DNA of 11,593 bases from assembly GCA_023412195.1 (NCBI GenBank), contig JAEYNZ010000155.1:1-11593 (forward strand), in the 5' to 3' direction. Shown in pieces: positions 6,727 to 11,593 of this stretch. The notes below the pieces were generated by a model, which ran no database searches, was not told the origin of the DNA, and was given only the letters and a program-made list of their open reading frames with translations. This stretch comes from Bacteroidota bacterium. Lineage in GTDB: Bacteria > Bacteroidota > Bacteroidia > Bacteroidales > Prolixibacteraceae. Position 1 is the first letter of the stretch. The number at the start of each line of letters is the position of its first letter. Both the position numbers and the translations under genes were made by a program.

Positions 6727-6756
6727 TTTGATAATATTTTTTTATTTTTACCTGCA
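6727..6756 (+). promoter_or_regulatory. Candidate promoter of the M23 peptidase-anmK operon
   Basis: TTTG at 6727-6730 lies 18 bases before TACCTGCA at 6749-6756, an imperfect TAnnTTTG box. A second TTTG lies at 6721-6724. Transcription would start about 10 bases before ATG 6770. Confidence 0.4.
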
Positions 6757-6769
6757 CAGTTGAAAATAC

Positions 6770-8473
6770 ATGAAATACTTCCTGAAGTTTTTGCTCATCA
6801 TTTCTGTCCTGCCACTAATGGCACAGGAGAATTATTATACCAGCCCTGTAAAAATTCCGATTTTCCTGAGTGGGAGCTTTGCCGAACTTCGAAGCAATCA
6901 TTTCCATTCGGGTATTGACATTAAAACACAGCAGGTAACCGGCATCCCTGTTTATGCTGTGGCCGACGGTTTTATATCACGAATAGCTGTTTCTCCTGTT
7001 GGATTCGGTAAAGCGCTCTATATCGACCATCCAAACGGAACCACATCAGTTTATGCCCATCTCGACGGGTTCAGCAATGAAATAGAAAAATATATCCGTG
7101 ATATACAGTATGAAAGAAAAACCTTTCGCATCGATGTTAAAGTGCCTGAGGGAAAGCTGTTGGTGAAAAAAGACCAGCAAATTGGCAAAAGTGGTAACAG
7201 CGGCAGTTCTGGTGGGCCTCACCTGCACTTTGAAATCAGGGATACCGAATCGGAAGAACCTTTGAACCCGCTGCGCTTCAACTTTCCTGTGAAAGATAAT
7301 ACACCCCCTAGAATTTATGCCGTGATGGTAGCTCCCCTGAATGAATTCTCTCATGTCGATTTCAGTGCTGAGAAAAAAATATATCAGGCAGTTCAGGCAA
7401 ATGGAAAGTATTCGTTACAGAATAAAACAGTTATTCCGGCATATGGTGAAGTTGGAATTGCCATACAGGCCTACGATTTTTTCGATGGCTCTCAAAACAG
7501 GTGCGGGGTATATTCCGTAAGGGTGATGTTCGACGGGGAAGAATACTATTCAGTGCAGAAGGACAGGTTCTCCTTCGACGAAACCCGCTATATCAACAGC
7601 CTTCTCGATTATGCCGAACTGATGAACTCAAACAGAAGGTTTCAGAAAACCTGGGTCGACCCGGGGAACAGGCTCAGCATGTACAAAAATTCGCGCAGGG
7701 GAGGAAACCTGAAGGTTACTGATGGAAATATCCACCCGGTGAAAATTGAACTGAAAGATTTGCATGGCAATACATCTTTGCTGGAGTTCAATTTATCAAG
7801 CCAGTTTAAGGAAGTTCCCCGTCAGGAAAAAAAACATGAAAAGTATCTTCGCTTTGACAGGCAAAACAATTATGAGGCAGAGGATGTAAAACTGGAATTT
7901 CCGGTTAATACCTTGTACACCGATTTGATGTTCAACTACAAAAAGAAACCTGCTGTAAAAGGGGTATATTCTCCCATTCATGTTATTCACAACCCTACAG
8001 TTCCTCTGCACTCCAATGTTCTGCTGGCTGTCCGGACCGAGAACCTCGACCCAAAACAGCATGATAAAGCCCTTCTTGTGTTGGCCGATACCCTAACCGG
8101 AAAACTTTCAACGGCAGGCGGTGAATATAAAGATGGCTGGGTGACAGGCCATATCCGCAATTTTGGCAATTATGCCGTATCTGTCGATACCATTCCCCCA
8201 ACCATTTTACCACTGAGCTTTAAAGCCGATGGCACGCTTAATGAATCATCACGGATCAGGTTCAGGATAGCCGATGAATTATCGGGAATTAAAGAATATG
8301 AAGGAACACTCGATGGCAAATGGGCCTTGTTTGAGTATGATGCGAAATCTAATACCATCGTACATTATTTCGATCCCTCAAGGTTCGAACTAAAGAAAAG
8401 GCATCAGTTGGTTTTAACTGTTACCGACTTTAAAAACAATAGAAGAACCTATGAAACTTCCTTCTGGAAATAA
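6770..8473 (+). CDS. Secreted M23 family (LytM-type) peptidoglycan endopeptidase
   Basis: A 567-residue exported zinc metallopeptidase predicted to cut peptide cross-links of peptidoglycan in the periplasm. Residues 1-18 form a signal peptide (MKYFLKFLLIISVLPLMAQ). The LytM domain spans about 35-170. H46 and D50 (HFHSGID) and H153 of HLH are the expected zinc ligands. H97 (VYAHL) and H151 are the expected catalytic histidines, and all are present. An insert of about 40 residues separates YAHL from the GKSGNSGSSGGPHLHFE loop, which I believe is common in the long Bacteroidota members. Residues 170-567 form a beta-rich region with no motif I can name, with Ig-like strand patterns, for example around DTIPPTILPLSFKADG (about 470-485). 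The last 23 bases overlap anmK, so the two genes are probably one operon. Confidence 0.9.
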   Translation: MKYFLKFLLIISVLPLMAQENYYTSPVKIPIFLSGSFAELRSNHFHSGIDIKTQQVTGIPVYAVADGFISRIAVSPVGFGKALYIDHPNGTTSVYAHLDGFSNEIEKYIRDIQYERKTFRIDVKVPEGKLLVKKDQQIGKSGNSGSSGGPHLHFEIRDTESEEPLNPLRFNFPVKDNTPPRIYAVMVAPLNEFSHVDFSAEKKIYQAVQANGKYSLQNKTVIPAYGEVGIAIQAYDFFDGSQNRCGVYSVRVMFDGEEYYSVQKDRFSFDETRYINSLLDYAELMNSNRRFQKTWVDPGNRLSMYKNSRRGGNLKVTDGNIHPVKIELKDLHGNTSLLEFNLSSQFKEVPRQEKKHEKYLRFDRQNNYEAEDVKLEFPVNTLYTDLMFNYKKKPAVKGVYSPIHVIHNPTVPLHSNVLLAVRTENLDPKQHDKALLVLADTLTGKLSTAGGEYKDGWVTGHIRNFGNYAVSVDTIPPTILPLSFKADGTLNESSRIRFRIADELSGIKEYEGTLDGKWALFEYDAKSNTIVHYFDPSRFELKKRHQLVLTVTDFKNNRRTYETSFWK

Positions 8474-9512
8474 ATACCTGGTTGTTGGAACCATGTCGGG
8501 TACCTCACTCGACGGACTTGATCTGGCAGCAGTGGAATTCACCTATAATGCTCATCGCTGGGAATTTACAGTCGTTGCAGCTGAGACTATCGCTTATACT
8601 ACCGAATGGGAAGAAAAACTGAAATCCTCCCCTACCCTGTCAGGTGAACAACTGATTGAACTGCACTATTCCTATGGCAGGTTTACAGGGCAGGAAATCA
8701 AAAAGTTTCTTCAAAAGCATGCCCTGGCCCCGGATCTGATTGCCTCTCACGGGCACACTGTTTTCCATCAGCCGGAAAAAGGTTTTACCTTTCAGCTTGG
8801 CAATGGTGCCCCTATTGCTGCCGAAACAGGAATCCCCACAGTAGCCGATTTTCGGACAGGCGATGTTGCATTGGGAGGCCAGGGTGCCCCGCTGGTGCCT
8901 GTGGGCGACCGTATGCTGTTTGCTGATTATGAATCGTGCCTCAACCTCGGTGGCTTTGCAAACATCTCGTTCGATCAATATGGGAAAAGGATCGCCTTCG
9001 ACATCTGCCCTGTAAACTTTATCCTGAACGACCTGGCACAAAAGTCGGGCTGGCCATACGATGCCGGAGGAGAACTCGGACGTGCAGGAAAAGTGAACAA
9101 GAAACTGCTTGAACAGCTAAATCAACTGGCCTTTTACCGGCAGCCGCCTCCAAAGTCACTTGGCCGCGAGTGGATGGATGATCATTTCATGCCAATAATG
9201 GCTGCTTCCGGAATTTCCCTCAATGATCAGCTACGCACAGCTTATGAGCACATCGCCATGCAAATCTCAGATGCTTCACCCGGGACTGGCAAAATGCTGG
9301 TTACAGGTGGCGGTGCATTCAACACCTTCCTGATCGAACGGCTGAAATATCACCTGAAGAGCGAAATTGTAATTCCTCATGCAGAAATCATCCAGTTTAA
9401 GGAAGCAATTGTATTTGCATTCCTCGGCCTGCTGCGCTTCCTGGGTGATATCAACTGCTATGCTTCGGTGACAGGTGCAAGGAGGGACAGCAGTGTGGGG
9501 GTGATATTTTAA
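8451..9512 (+). CDS. anmK: Anhydro-N-acetylmuramic acid kinase
   Basis: This 353-residue cytoplasmic sugar kinase converts 1,6-anhydro-MurNAc, released during cell-wall turnover, to MurNAc-6-phosphate. Motifs: GTMSGTSLDGLD at 13-24 (ATP phosphate loop), SHGHTVFHQP at 99-108, VADFRTGDVALGGQGAPLVP at 131-150, LNLGGFANIS at 164-173, FDICPVN with the likely catalytic aspartate D184, VTGGGAFN at 284-291, and the terminal TGARRDSSVGVIF. The GP of the usual FDTGP motif reads CP here, which appears tolerated. The ATG at 8451 lies inside the M23 gene. Starting at the next ATG (8493) would cut into the GTMSGTS loop, so the overlap is real. Pairing with a cell-wall endopeptidase fits turnover and recycling. 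A decayed copy of its 3' end lies at 10286-10363. Confidence 0.96.
   Translation: MKLPSGNKYLVVGTMSGTSLDGLDLAAVEFTYNAHRWEFTVVAAETIAYTTEWEEKLKSSPTLSGEQLIELHYSYGRFTGQEIKKFLQKHALAPDLIASHGHTVFHQPEKGFTFQLGNGAPIAAETGIPTVADFRTGDVALGGQGAPLVPVGDRMLFADYESCLNLGGFANISFDQYGKRIAFDICPVNFILNDLAQKSGWPYDAGGELGRAGKVNKKLLEQLNQLAFYRQPPPKSLGREWMDDHFMPIMAASGISLNDQLRTAYEHIAMQISDASPGTGKMLVTGGGAFNTFLIERLKYHLKSEIVIPHAEIIQFKEAIVFAFLGLLRFLGDINCYASVTGARRDSSVGVIF
9405..9480 (+). repeat. Direct repeat, left copy: 3' part of anmK
   Basis: These bases inside anmK recur at 10286-10363. From GGCCTGCTG (9426) onward, 52 of 58 positions agree by my count, and the similarity extends upstream to GCAATTGT with one single-base gap and several mismatches. 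The two copies lie about 880 bases apart and bracket the HEPN-MNT pair. Confidence 0.85.
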
Positions 9513-9540
9513 ATTGAAACTTTATATCAGGTAATTCCGG

Positions 9541-9858
9541 CTAATCTTTTTGGATTTTAATATCCTGACCATATTTTATAATTTCATTAACAATCGGATT
9601 TGTTATCTCGAAATCTTTTTCTCTAAAGGGATGTGGCTCAATCCGGCTGTCAATTTTCCTCCTTATCCGCATCAGATCAACTTGTATGTCAATCAGGTTC
9701 TTATAATCTTTTAAAATTACTGCAATATCAATATCACTATCTTCATTAAAATTGCCTTTTGCATAAGAACCAAAAAGGATCATCCTTATATAATCGTATT
9801 TTTTATTTACGGCGATCGCATATTCTTCAGCTATTTCTAAAGCATCCCTTTTATCCAT
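9541..9858 (-). CDS. MNT-domain nucleotidyltransferase of a HEPN-MNT toxin-antitoxin pair
   Basis: This 105-residue minimal nucleotidyltransferase has the signature GS-x10-DxD at G30-S31 and D42/D44 (ILFGSYAKGNFNEDSDIDIAVI), the core metal-binding motif of the DNA polymerase beta-like fold. In characterised MntA-HepT systems the MNT protein transfers AMP groups to the HEPN partner and neutralises it. Here it overlaps the end of the HEPN gene by 22 bases (9837-9858), so the two are translationally coupled in the order HEPN then MNT. Length and motif are complete. It converges on anmK, with only 28 bases between the stops and no obvious terminator. The pair sits between two copies of the anmK 3' end, which points to acquisition. 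Confidence 0.88.
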   Translation of the reverse strand: MDKRDALEIAEEYAIAVNKKYDYIRMILFGSYAKGNFNEDSDIDIAVILKDYKNLIDIQVDLMRIRRKIDSRIEPHPFREKDFEITNPIVNEIIKYGQDIKIQKD

Positions 9859-10244
9859 GTCCGTATAATTTTTATTTTCTCAATCCATGTTGTTGTGTAA
9901 TCATGAGTACACAACTTATAAAACTCTTTTTTATAATCATCATACCTGGCATTTAAGTTAAATGAGGTAATCTCGTCCAGCCAGTCAGAATATTCATCTG
10001 TAATGTCTAATCCAATAAGTTCACTTAATCTGTACAAATTATGAGTGAAAGGTGCATGTTCTTTATATTGCTTAACATACAGAGCCTTTAATAATTTCTC
10101 TATTGAAATATGGCCGAGGAATAAAGACCATCCAAATGATTTTGAATTGTATAAAGTCAACATTGTATTGAAATCGTCATCTGATGTTTCAATCCAATGT
10201 TTAACTATTTTATCGATGTTAATATTTGATTTCTTGCTGTTCAT
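9837..10244 (-). CDS. HEPN domain protein (COG2250-like), partner of the MNT protein
   Basis: This 135-residue all-helical protein of the HEPN family has the pattern WIETSDDDFNTMLTLYNSKSFGWSLF, then HISIEKLLKALYVKQY, then HAPFTHNLYRL and FNLNARYDDYKKEFYKLC. Many HEPN proteins are ribonucleases that depend on R-x4-6-H. I find no arginine followed by histidine at that spacing here, so the canonical catalytic motif is absent or altered. It may act as a substrate or binding partner rather than an active RNase. ATG 10244 is chosen because family members begin shortly before the W-x-x-x-A/S-x-x-D helix. A TTG at 10268 would add eight residues. Its promoter region abuts the anmK remnant. The 22-base overlap with the MNT gene shows they are one unit. 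Confidence 0.82.
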   Translation of the reverse strand: MNSKKSNINIDKIVKHWIETSDDDFNTMLTLYNSKSFGWSLFLGHISIEKLLKALYVKQYKEHAPFTHNLYRLSELIGLDITDEYSDWLDEITSFNLNARYDDYKKEFYKLCTHDYTTTWIEKIKIIRTWIKGML

Positions 10245-10285
10245 CCAAAAAATAAGTTTCTCTATCAATAATCAAATCAAAATTT

Positions 10286-10363
10286 GCAATTGTGTTTGTA
10301 TAACTGGCCTGCTGTGCTTCCTGGGTGAAATCATCTGCTATGCTTCAGTGACAGGAGCAAAGA
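10286..10363 (+). pseudogene. Decayed fragment of the anmK 3' end (right copy of direct repeat)
   Basis: This stretch is homologous to anmK codons for about AIVFAFLGLLRFLGDINCYASVTGARR. A one-base deletion and a TAA break the frame near 10300. After the shift it reads TGLLCFLGEIICYASVTGAK and then diverges. The remaining end of anmK (RDSSVGVIF) is missing. It lies 880 bases from the true 3' end with the HEPN-MNT pair between. Its far end joins the 5' stump of a RelE/ParE-type toxin gene in antisense orientation. Confidence 0.85.
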
Positions 10364-10402
10364 ATATGTAATTCTGGCCCTATCTGACCAAATAAACTCC
10401 AT
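10331..10402 (-). pseudogene. 5' stump of a RelE/ParE-type toxin gene, truncated by the anmK remnant
   Basis: One base after the stop of the antitoxin-like gene an ATG (10402) opens MEFIWSDRARITY, which reads like the start of RelE/ParE toxins (ME-I-WSD-A---Y). After about 13 codons the sequence becomes the reverse strand of the anmK fragment (10363 and below) and stops at TGA 10331. The normal length is roughly 95-105 codons, so the toxin is lost. Antitoxin then toxin with 1-base spacing is the usual order of such modules. Confidence 0.68.
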
Positions 10403-10403
10403 A

Positions 10404-10640
10404 TTAGAATCCATATTTTTGTCTGGCTTCCTGAATCATTTGATCATGTGAGTAAATATTTCCTTTCTCTATGTCTTTTATTCCCTCCATTATTGACTCC
10501 TGAACTTCTTCCGGCAATTCATACCACCAATCTGCAGAATTTTCTTTCTGGAATAATCTTTTTACTTCCAGAAATACGGAAGGCTTATTTGTATTTAATA
10601 TTTTACAAACCAGTTCCAGTTTTAATGCCTGAATATCCAT
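10404..10640 (-). CDS. Antitoxin-like protein, copy 1 (orphan of a RelE/ParE-type module)
   Basis: This 78-residue acidic, helical protein begins MDIQALKLELVCKILNTNKP and ends SHDQMIQEARQKYGF. The layout fits the unstable-antitoxin/addiction-module family: an N-terminal dimerising helix region, a middle LPEEVQESIMEGIKDIEKG, and a C-terminal S-H-x-x-x-x-x-x-R-x-x-Y tail that would wrap a toxin. I infer this from general resemblance and from the toxin stump one base downstream. It is identical at 65 of 78 positions to the product of 11163-11399. Its cognate toxin is truncated after about 13 codons, so if expressed it is an orphan antitoxin. A TATCTTTA box 18 bases upstream may be its promoter. 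The frame is intact despite the surrounding decay. Confidence 0.75.
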   Translation of the reverse strand: MDIQALKLELVCKILNTNKPSVFLEVKRLFQKENSADWWYELPEEVQESIMEGIKDIEKGNIYSHDQMIQEARQKYGF

Positions 10641-10644
10641 AATT

Positions 10645-10776
10645 CTATATTGCCAAGTAAAGATAAGAATAGAAAATTAAAAACCGATGAAGTAATATTA
10701 CATGCCTGAGGTACTTTCTGCAGATAGCACAAAGCTGAACTGCCTCCTTCAGTCTATCACTTTTCTCTAAATCCAT
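10645..10776 (-). pseudogene. Truncated partner gene of the second nucleotidyltransferase (5' stump)
   Basis: An ATG at 10776, five bases after the stop of the nucleotidyltransferase, opens a frame whose first 23-24 codons (MDLEKSDRLKEAVQLCAICR and a few more) look like a helical protein start. At about 10707 it enters the repeat that carries the antitoxin-like gene. From there the translation becomes hydrophobic junk to TAG 10645. Minimal nucleotidyltransferases are usually paired with a HEPN-like helical protein of about 130 residues, so this is probably the remains of that partner. The family cannot be confirmed from 24 residues. Confidence 0.5.
10658..10665 (-). promoter_or_regulatory. 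Candidate -7 box of antitoxin-like copy 1
   Basis: TATCTTTA on the minus strand matches TAnnTTTG except for the last base. It is retained at the same place in copy 2 (11417-11424), 18 bases before each ATG. Conservation in both diverged copies gives some weight. Confidence 0.35.
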
Positions 10777-10781
10777 AATGA

Positions 10782-11084
10782 TTATAATTCTACCTTATGT
10801 AGCATTACAGCGTTGTAGAAACTTTTTTTTTGCCTTGTAATGACATTATCAAATACCACATCAACTTTTTGGTCTCCAATTTTCATTTTAAGCTCAGAGA
10901 GAAAATGAATTTTTGCTTCAACTGTTAAAGCGGCTTCATTTCCATTTCTTATAAACAGGTCGATGTCACCTCCTTTTTTAAGATCGTCCGTTCTGGAACC
11001 AAAAAGGAAAACAGAGGCATCCTGACCAAAATGATGTTTGACAAGTGTTTTAATTGCTTTTATTTGAAAATCACTTAAACGCAT
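10782..11084 (-). CDS. Minimal nucleotidyltransferase (MNT-like), probable TA component
   Basis: This 100-residue protein has the nucleotidyltransferase fold core: FLFGSRTDDLKKGGDIDLFI with G29-S30 and the metal ligands D40 and D42, and a probable third aspartate D75 in KVDVVF. The GS-to-DxD spacing is nine residues rather than ten. It is not closely similar to the MNT protein at 9541-9858, so it is a separate acquisition rather than a duplicate. The following gene begins 5 bases after its stop but is cut short, so this enzyme has lost its partner. A TATCTTTG box ends only 5 bases before the ATG, so the transcript would be nearly leaderless or the box is not used. The gene lies between the two copies of the antitoxin repeat. 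Confidence 0.83.
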   Translation of the reverse strand: MRLSDFQIKAIKTLVKHHFGQDASVFLFGSRTDDLKKGGDIDLFIRNGNEAALTVEAKIHFLSELKMKIGDQKVDVVFDNVITRQKKSFYNAVMLHKVEL

Positions 11085-11088
11085 GATT

Positions 11089-11096
11089 CAAAGATA
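11089..11096 (-). promoter_or_regulatory. Candidate -7 box just before the second nucleotidyltransferase
   Basis: TATCTTTG on the minus strand is an exact TAnnTTTG match, with TTTT about 21 bases upstream. It is only 4 bases from the ATG at 11084, so transcription would begin at or near the start codon. Confidence 0.3.
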
Positions 11097-11162
11097 TAAA
11101 AACATTATGGAACTTTTAAAACCGGACAACCAGACAAAGATGCACAGGCTATAACTTCCCTC

Positions 11163-11399
11163 TTAGAATCCATATTTTTGTCTGGCTTCCTGAATCACCT
11201 GATCATGTGAGTAACTATTTCCTTTCTCAATGTCTTTCATGCCTTCCAGTATTGACTCCTGGACTTCATCCGGCAACCCATCCCACCAATCAGCAGAATT
11301 TTCTTTTTGAAACAACCAGTCCACTTCTATCAATACTGAAGGTTTATTTGTATTTATTATCTTGGAAACCAGTTCCAGTTTCAATGCCTGAATATCCAT
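11163..11399 (-). CDS. Antitoxin-like protein, copy 2 (toxin lost)
   Basis: A 78-residue paralogue of the product of 10404-10640, with 13 differences. Most differences fall in the middle (K27D, R28W, Y40D, E41G and neighbours) and near the presumed toxin-binding part (I62S, M68V), while both ends are identical. The family reading as an addiction-module antitoxin is inferred from that copy and its toxin stump. Here the following bases, where a toxin should begin, translate as REVIACASLSG with no start codon and soon stop. The next gene downstream is a nucleotidyltransferase 78 bases away. That gene could be read as a new partner, but the spacing and the separate promoter-like box argue against it. 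The intact frames of both antitoxin copies after toxin loss suggest either recent loss or selection for an anti-addiction role. Confidence 0.73.
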   Translation of the reverse strand: MDIQALKLELVSKIINTNKPSVLIEVDWLFQKENSADWWDGLPDEVQESILEGMKDIEKGNSYSHDQVIQEARQKYGF

Positions 11400-11416
11400 A
11401 ATGCTGGTATTTTTAG

Positions 11417-11424
11417 TAAAGATA
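11417..11424 (-). promoter_or_regulatory. Candidate -7 box of antitoxin-like copy 2
   Basis: TATCTTTA on the minus strand, 17-18 bases before ATG 11399, at the same place as in copy 1. Confidence 0.35.
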
Positions 11425-11486
11425 AGGATAGAAAGATAAATATCGAAGAGGTAATTTTAGATGGGAAAGCCTGGTTATTTACTATT

Positions 11487-11593
11487 TTAGTTTTTATTTT
11501 CTGGTCGAAAATCATAGGGCAACATTGCTCCCACACGTTTATTACCGATTTTCGGGCCAAACATGATGGAGTTATCCGGTCGTGAACCATCAG
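11487..11593 (-). CDS. C-terminal end of an unidentified gene running off the window
   Basis: On the minus strand a frame enters at the right edge and ends at TAA 11489-11487 after 34 residues: DGSRPDNSIMFGPKIGNKRV followed by GAMLPYDFRPENKN. The composition (Gly, Pro, Asp, aromatic residues) looks like a folded protein tail. It is more convincing than the competing frame on the same strand, which runs through the antitoxin promoter and start. I do not recognise the family. About 90 bases separate it from the antitoxin-like gene on the same strand. Confidence 0.5.
   Translation of the reverse strand, partial: DGSRPDNSIMFGPKIGNKRVGAMLPYDFRPENKN

Larger units (their letters stand above)
10385..10707. 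repeat. Direct repeat of about 320 bases, copy 1 (antitoxin-like gene and upstream region)
   Basis: The whole antitoxin-like gene, a few bases beyond its stop and about 65 bases upstream recur at 11143-11465 in the same orientation. The similarity ends upstream near GCCTG (about 10707), where the sequence becomes the truncated gene next to the nucleotidyltransferase. The ends are approximate. Confidence 0.8.
11143..11465. repeat. Direct repeat of about 320 bases, copy 2
   Basis: Same orientation as 10385-10707. It contains the second antitoxin-like gene, its upstream box and a few bases beyond the stop. At the position of the toxin start in copy 1 (ATGGAGTTTAT) this copy reads AGGGAAGTTAT: the start codon is lost and the similarity then fades. 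Confidence 0.8.

Noticed and set aside
10245..10268. TTG start adding eight residues to the HEPN protein
   Set aside because: An ATG at 10244 lies nearer the conserved domain and agrees with usual family starts. TTG is possible but less likely.
10045..10371. 108-codon plus-strand frame ending in anmK-like residues
   Set aside because: Only its last 24 or so codons come from the anmK remnant. The rest is antisense to the HEPN gene, so it is not a gene.
11381..11590. 69-codon minus-strand frame at the right edge
   Set aside because: It overlaps the start and promoter of the antitoxin-like gene, and its product is low-complexity and hydrophobic. The neighbouring frame ending at 11487 looks more like protein.

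Overview
The window looks like chromosomal DNA of a member of the Bacteroidota, probably a Bacteroidales-type organism. The evidence is the mix of genes (an anaerobic sulfatase maturase, a long secreted M23 peptidase, and ZapA next to RNase Y), the lack of Shine-Dalgarno sequences before most starts, and several promoter-like boxes of the TAnnTTTG type used by the Bacteroidota housekeeping sigma factor. No rRNA, tRNA or CRISPR array was seen.

Left edge (1-740): the first 120 bases are the 5' end of a group IIC intron on the minus strand. It begins directly at the U-tract of the terminator of a minus-strand cold-shock gene. A 58-codon plus-strand reading frame of unknown function follows.

Core metabolic and housekeeping block (750-9512): a minus-strand acyl-CoA dehydrogenase with a C-terminal extension and a small YccF membrane protein are followed by a plus-strand anaerobic sulfatase-maturating radical SAM enzyme with all eleven cluster cysteines. 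Next comes a minus-strand cell-division and RNA-decay group: a ZapB-like coiled-coil protein and ZapA, coupled by a GTGA overlap, then a strong terminator or attenuator hairpin, then RNase Y with its own terminator. Facing away from these, a secreted LytM/M23 endopeptidase overlaps anmK (anhydro-N-acetylmuramic acid kinase) by 23 bases. This suggests a peptidoglycan cleavage and recycling pair.

Right part (9513-11593): an accessory toxin-antitoxin region that appears to have built up at the 3' end of anmK. A HEPN-MNT pair lies between the true anmK 3' end and a decayed second copy of that 3' end about 880 bases away. Beyond it are two diverged copies of an antitoxin-like gene within a direct repeat of about 320 bases. 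Both have lost their RelE/ParE-type toxin: one keeps about 13 codons and then runs into the anmK remnant in antisense, and the other keeps only a vestige with no start codon. Between the two antitoxin copies sit a second minimal nucleotidyltransferase and the 5' stump of its probable partner gene. The pattern is one of repeated insertion, duplication and deletion of small addiction modules at one site. The window ends in the last 34 codons of an unidentified minus-strand gene.
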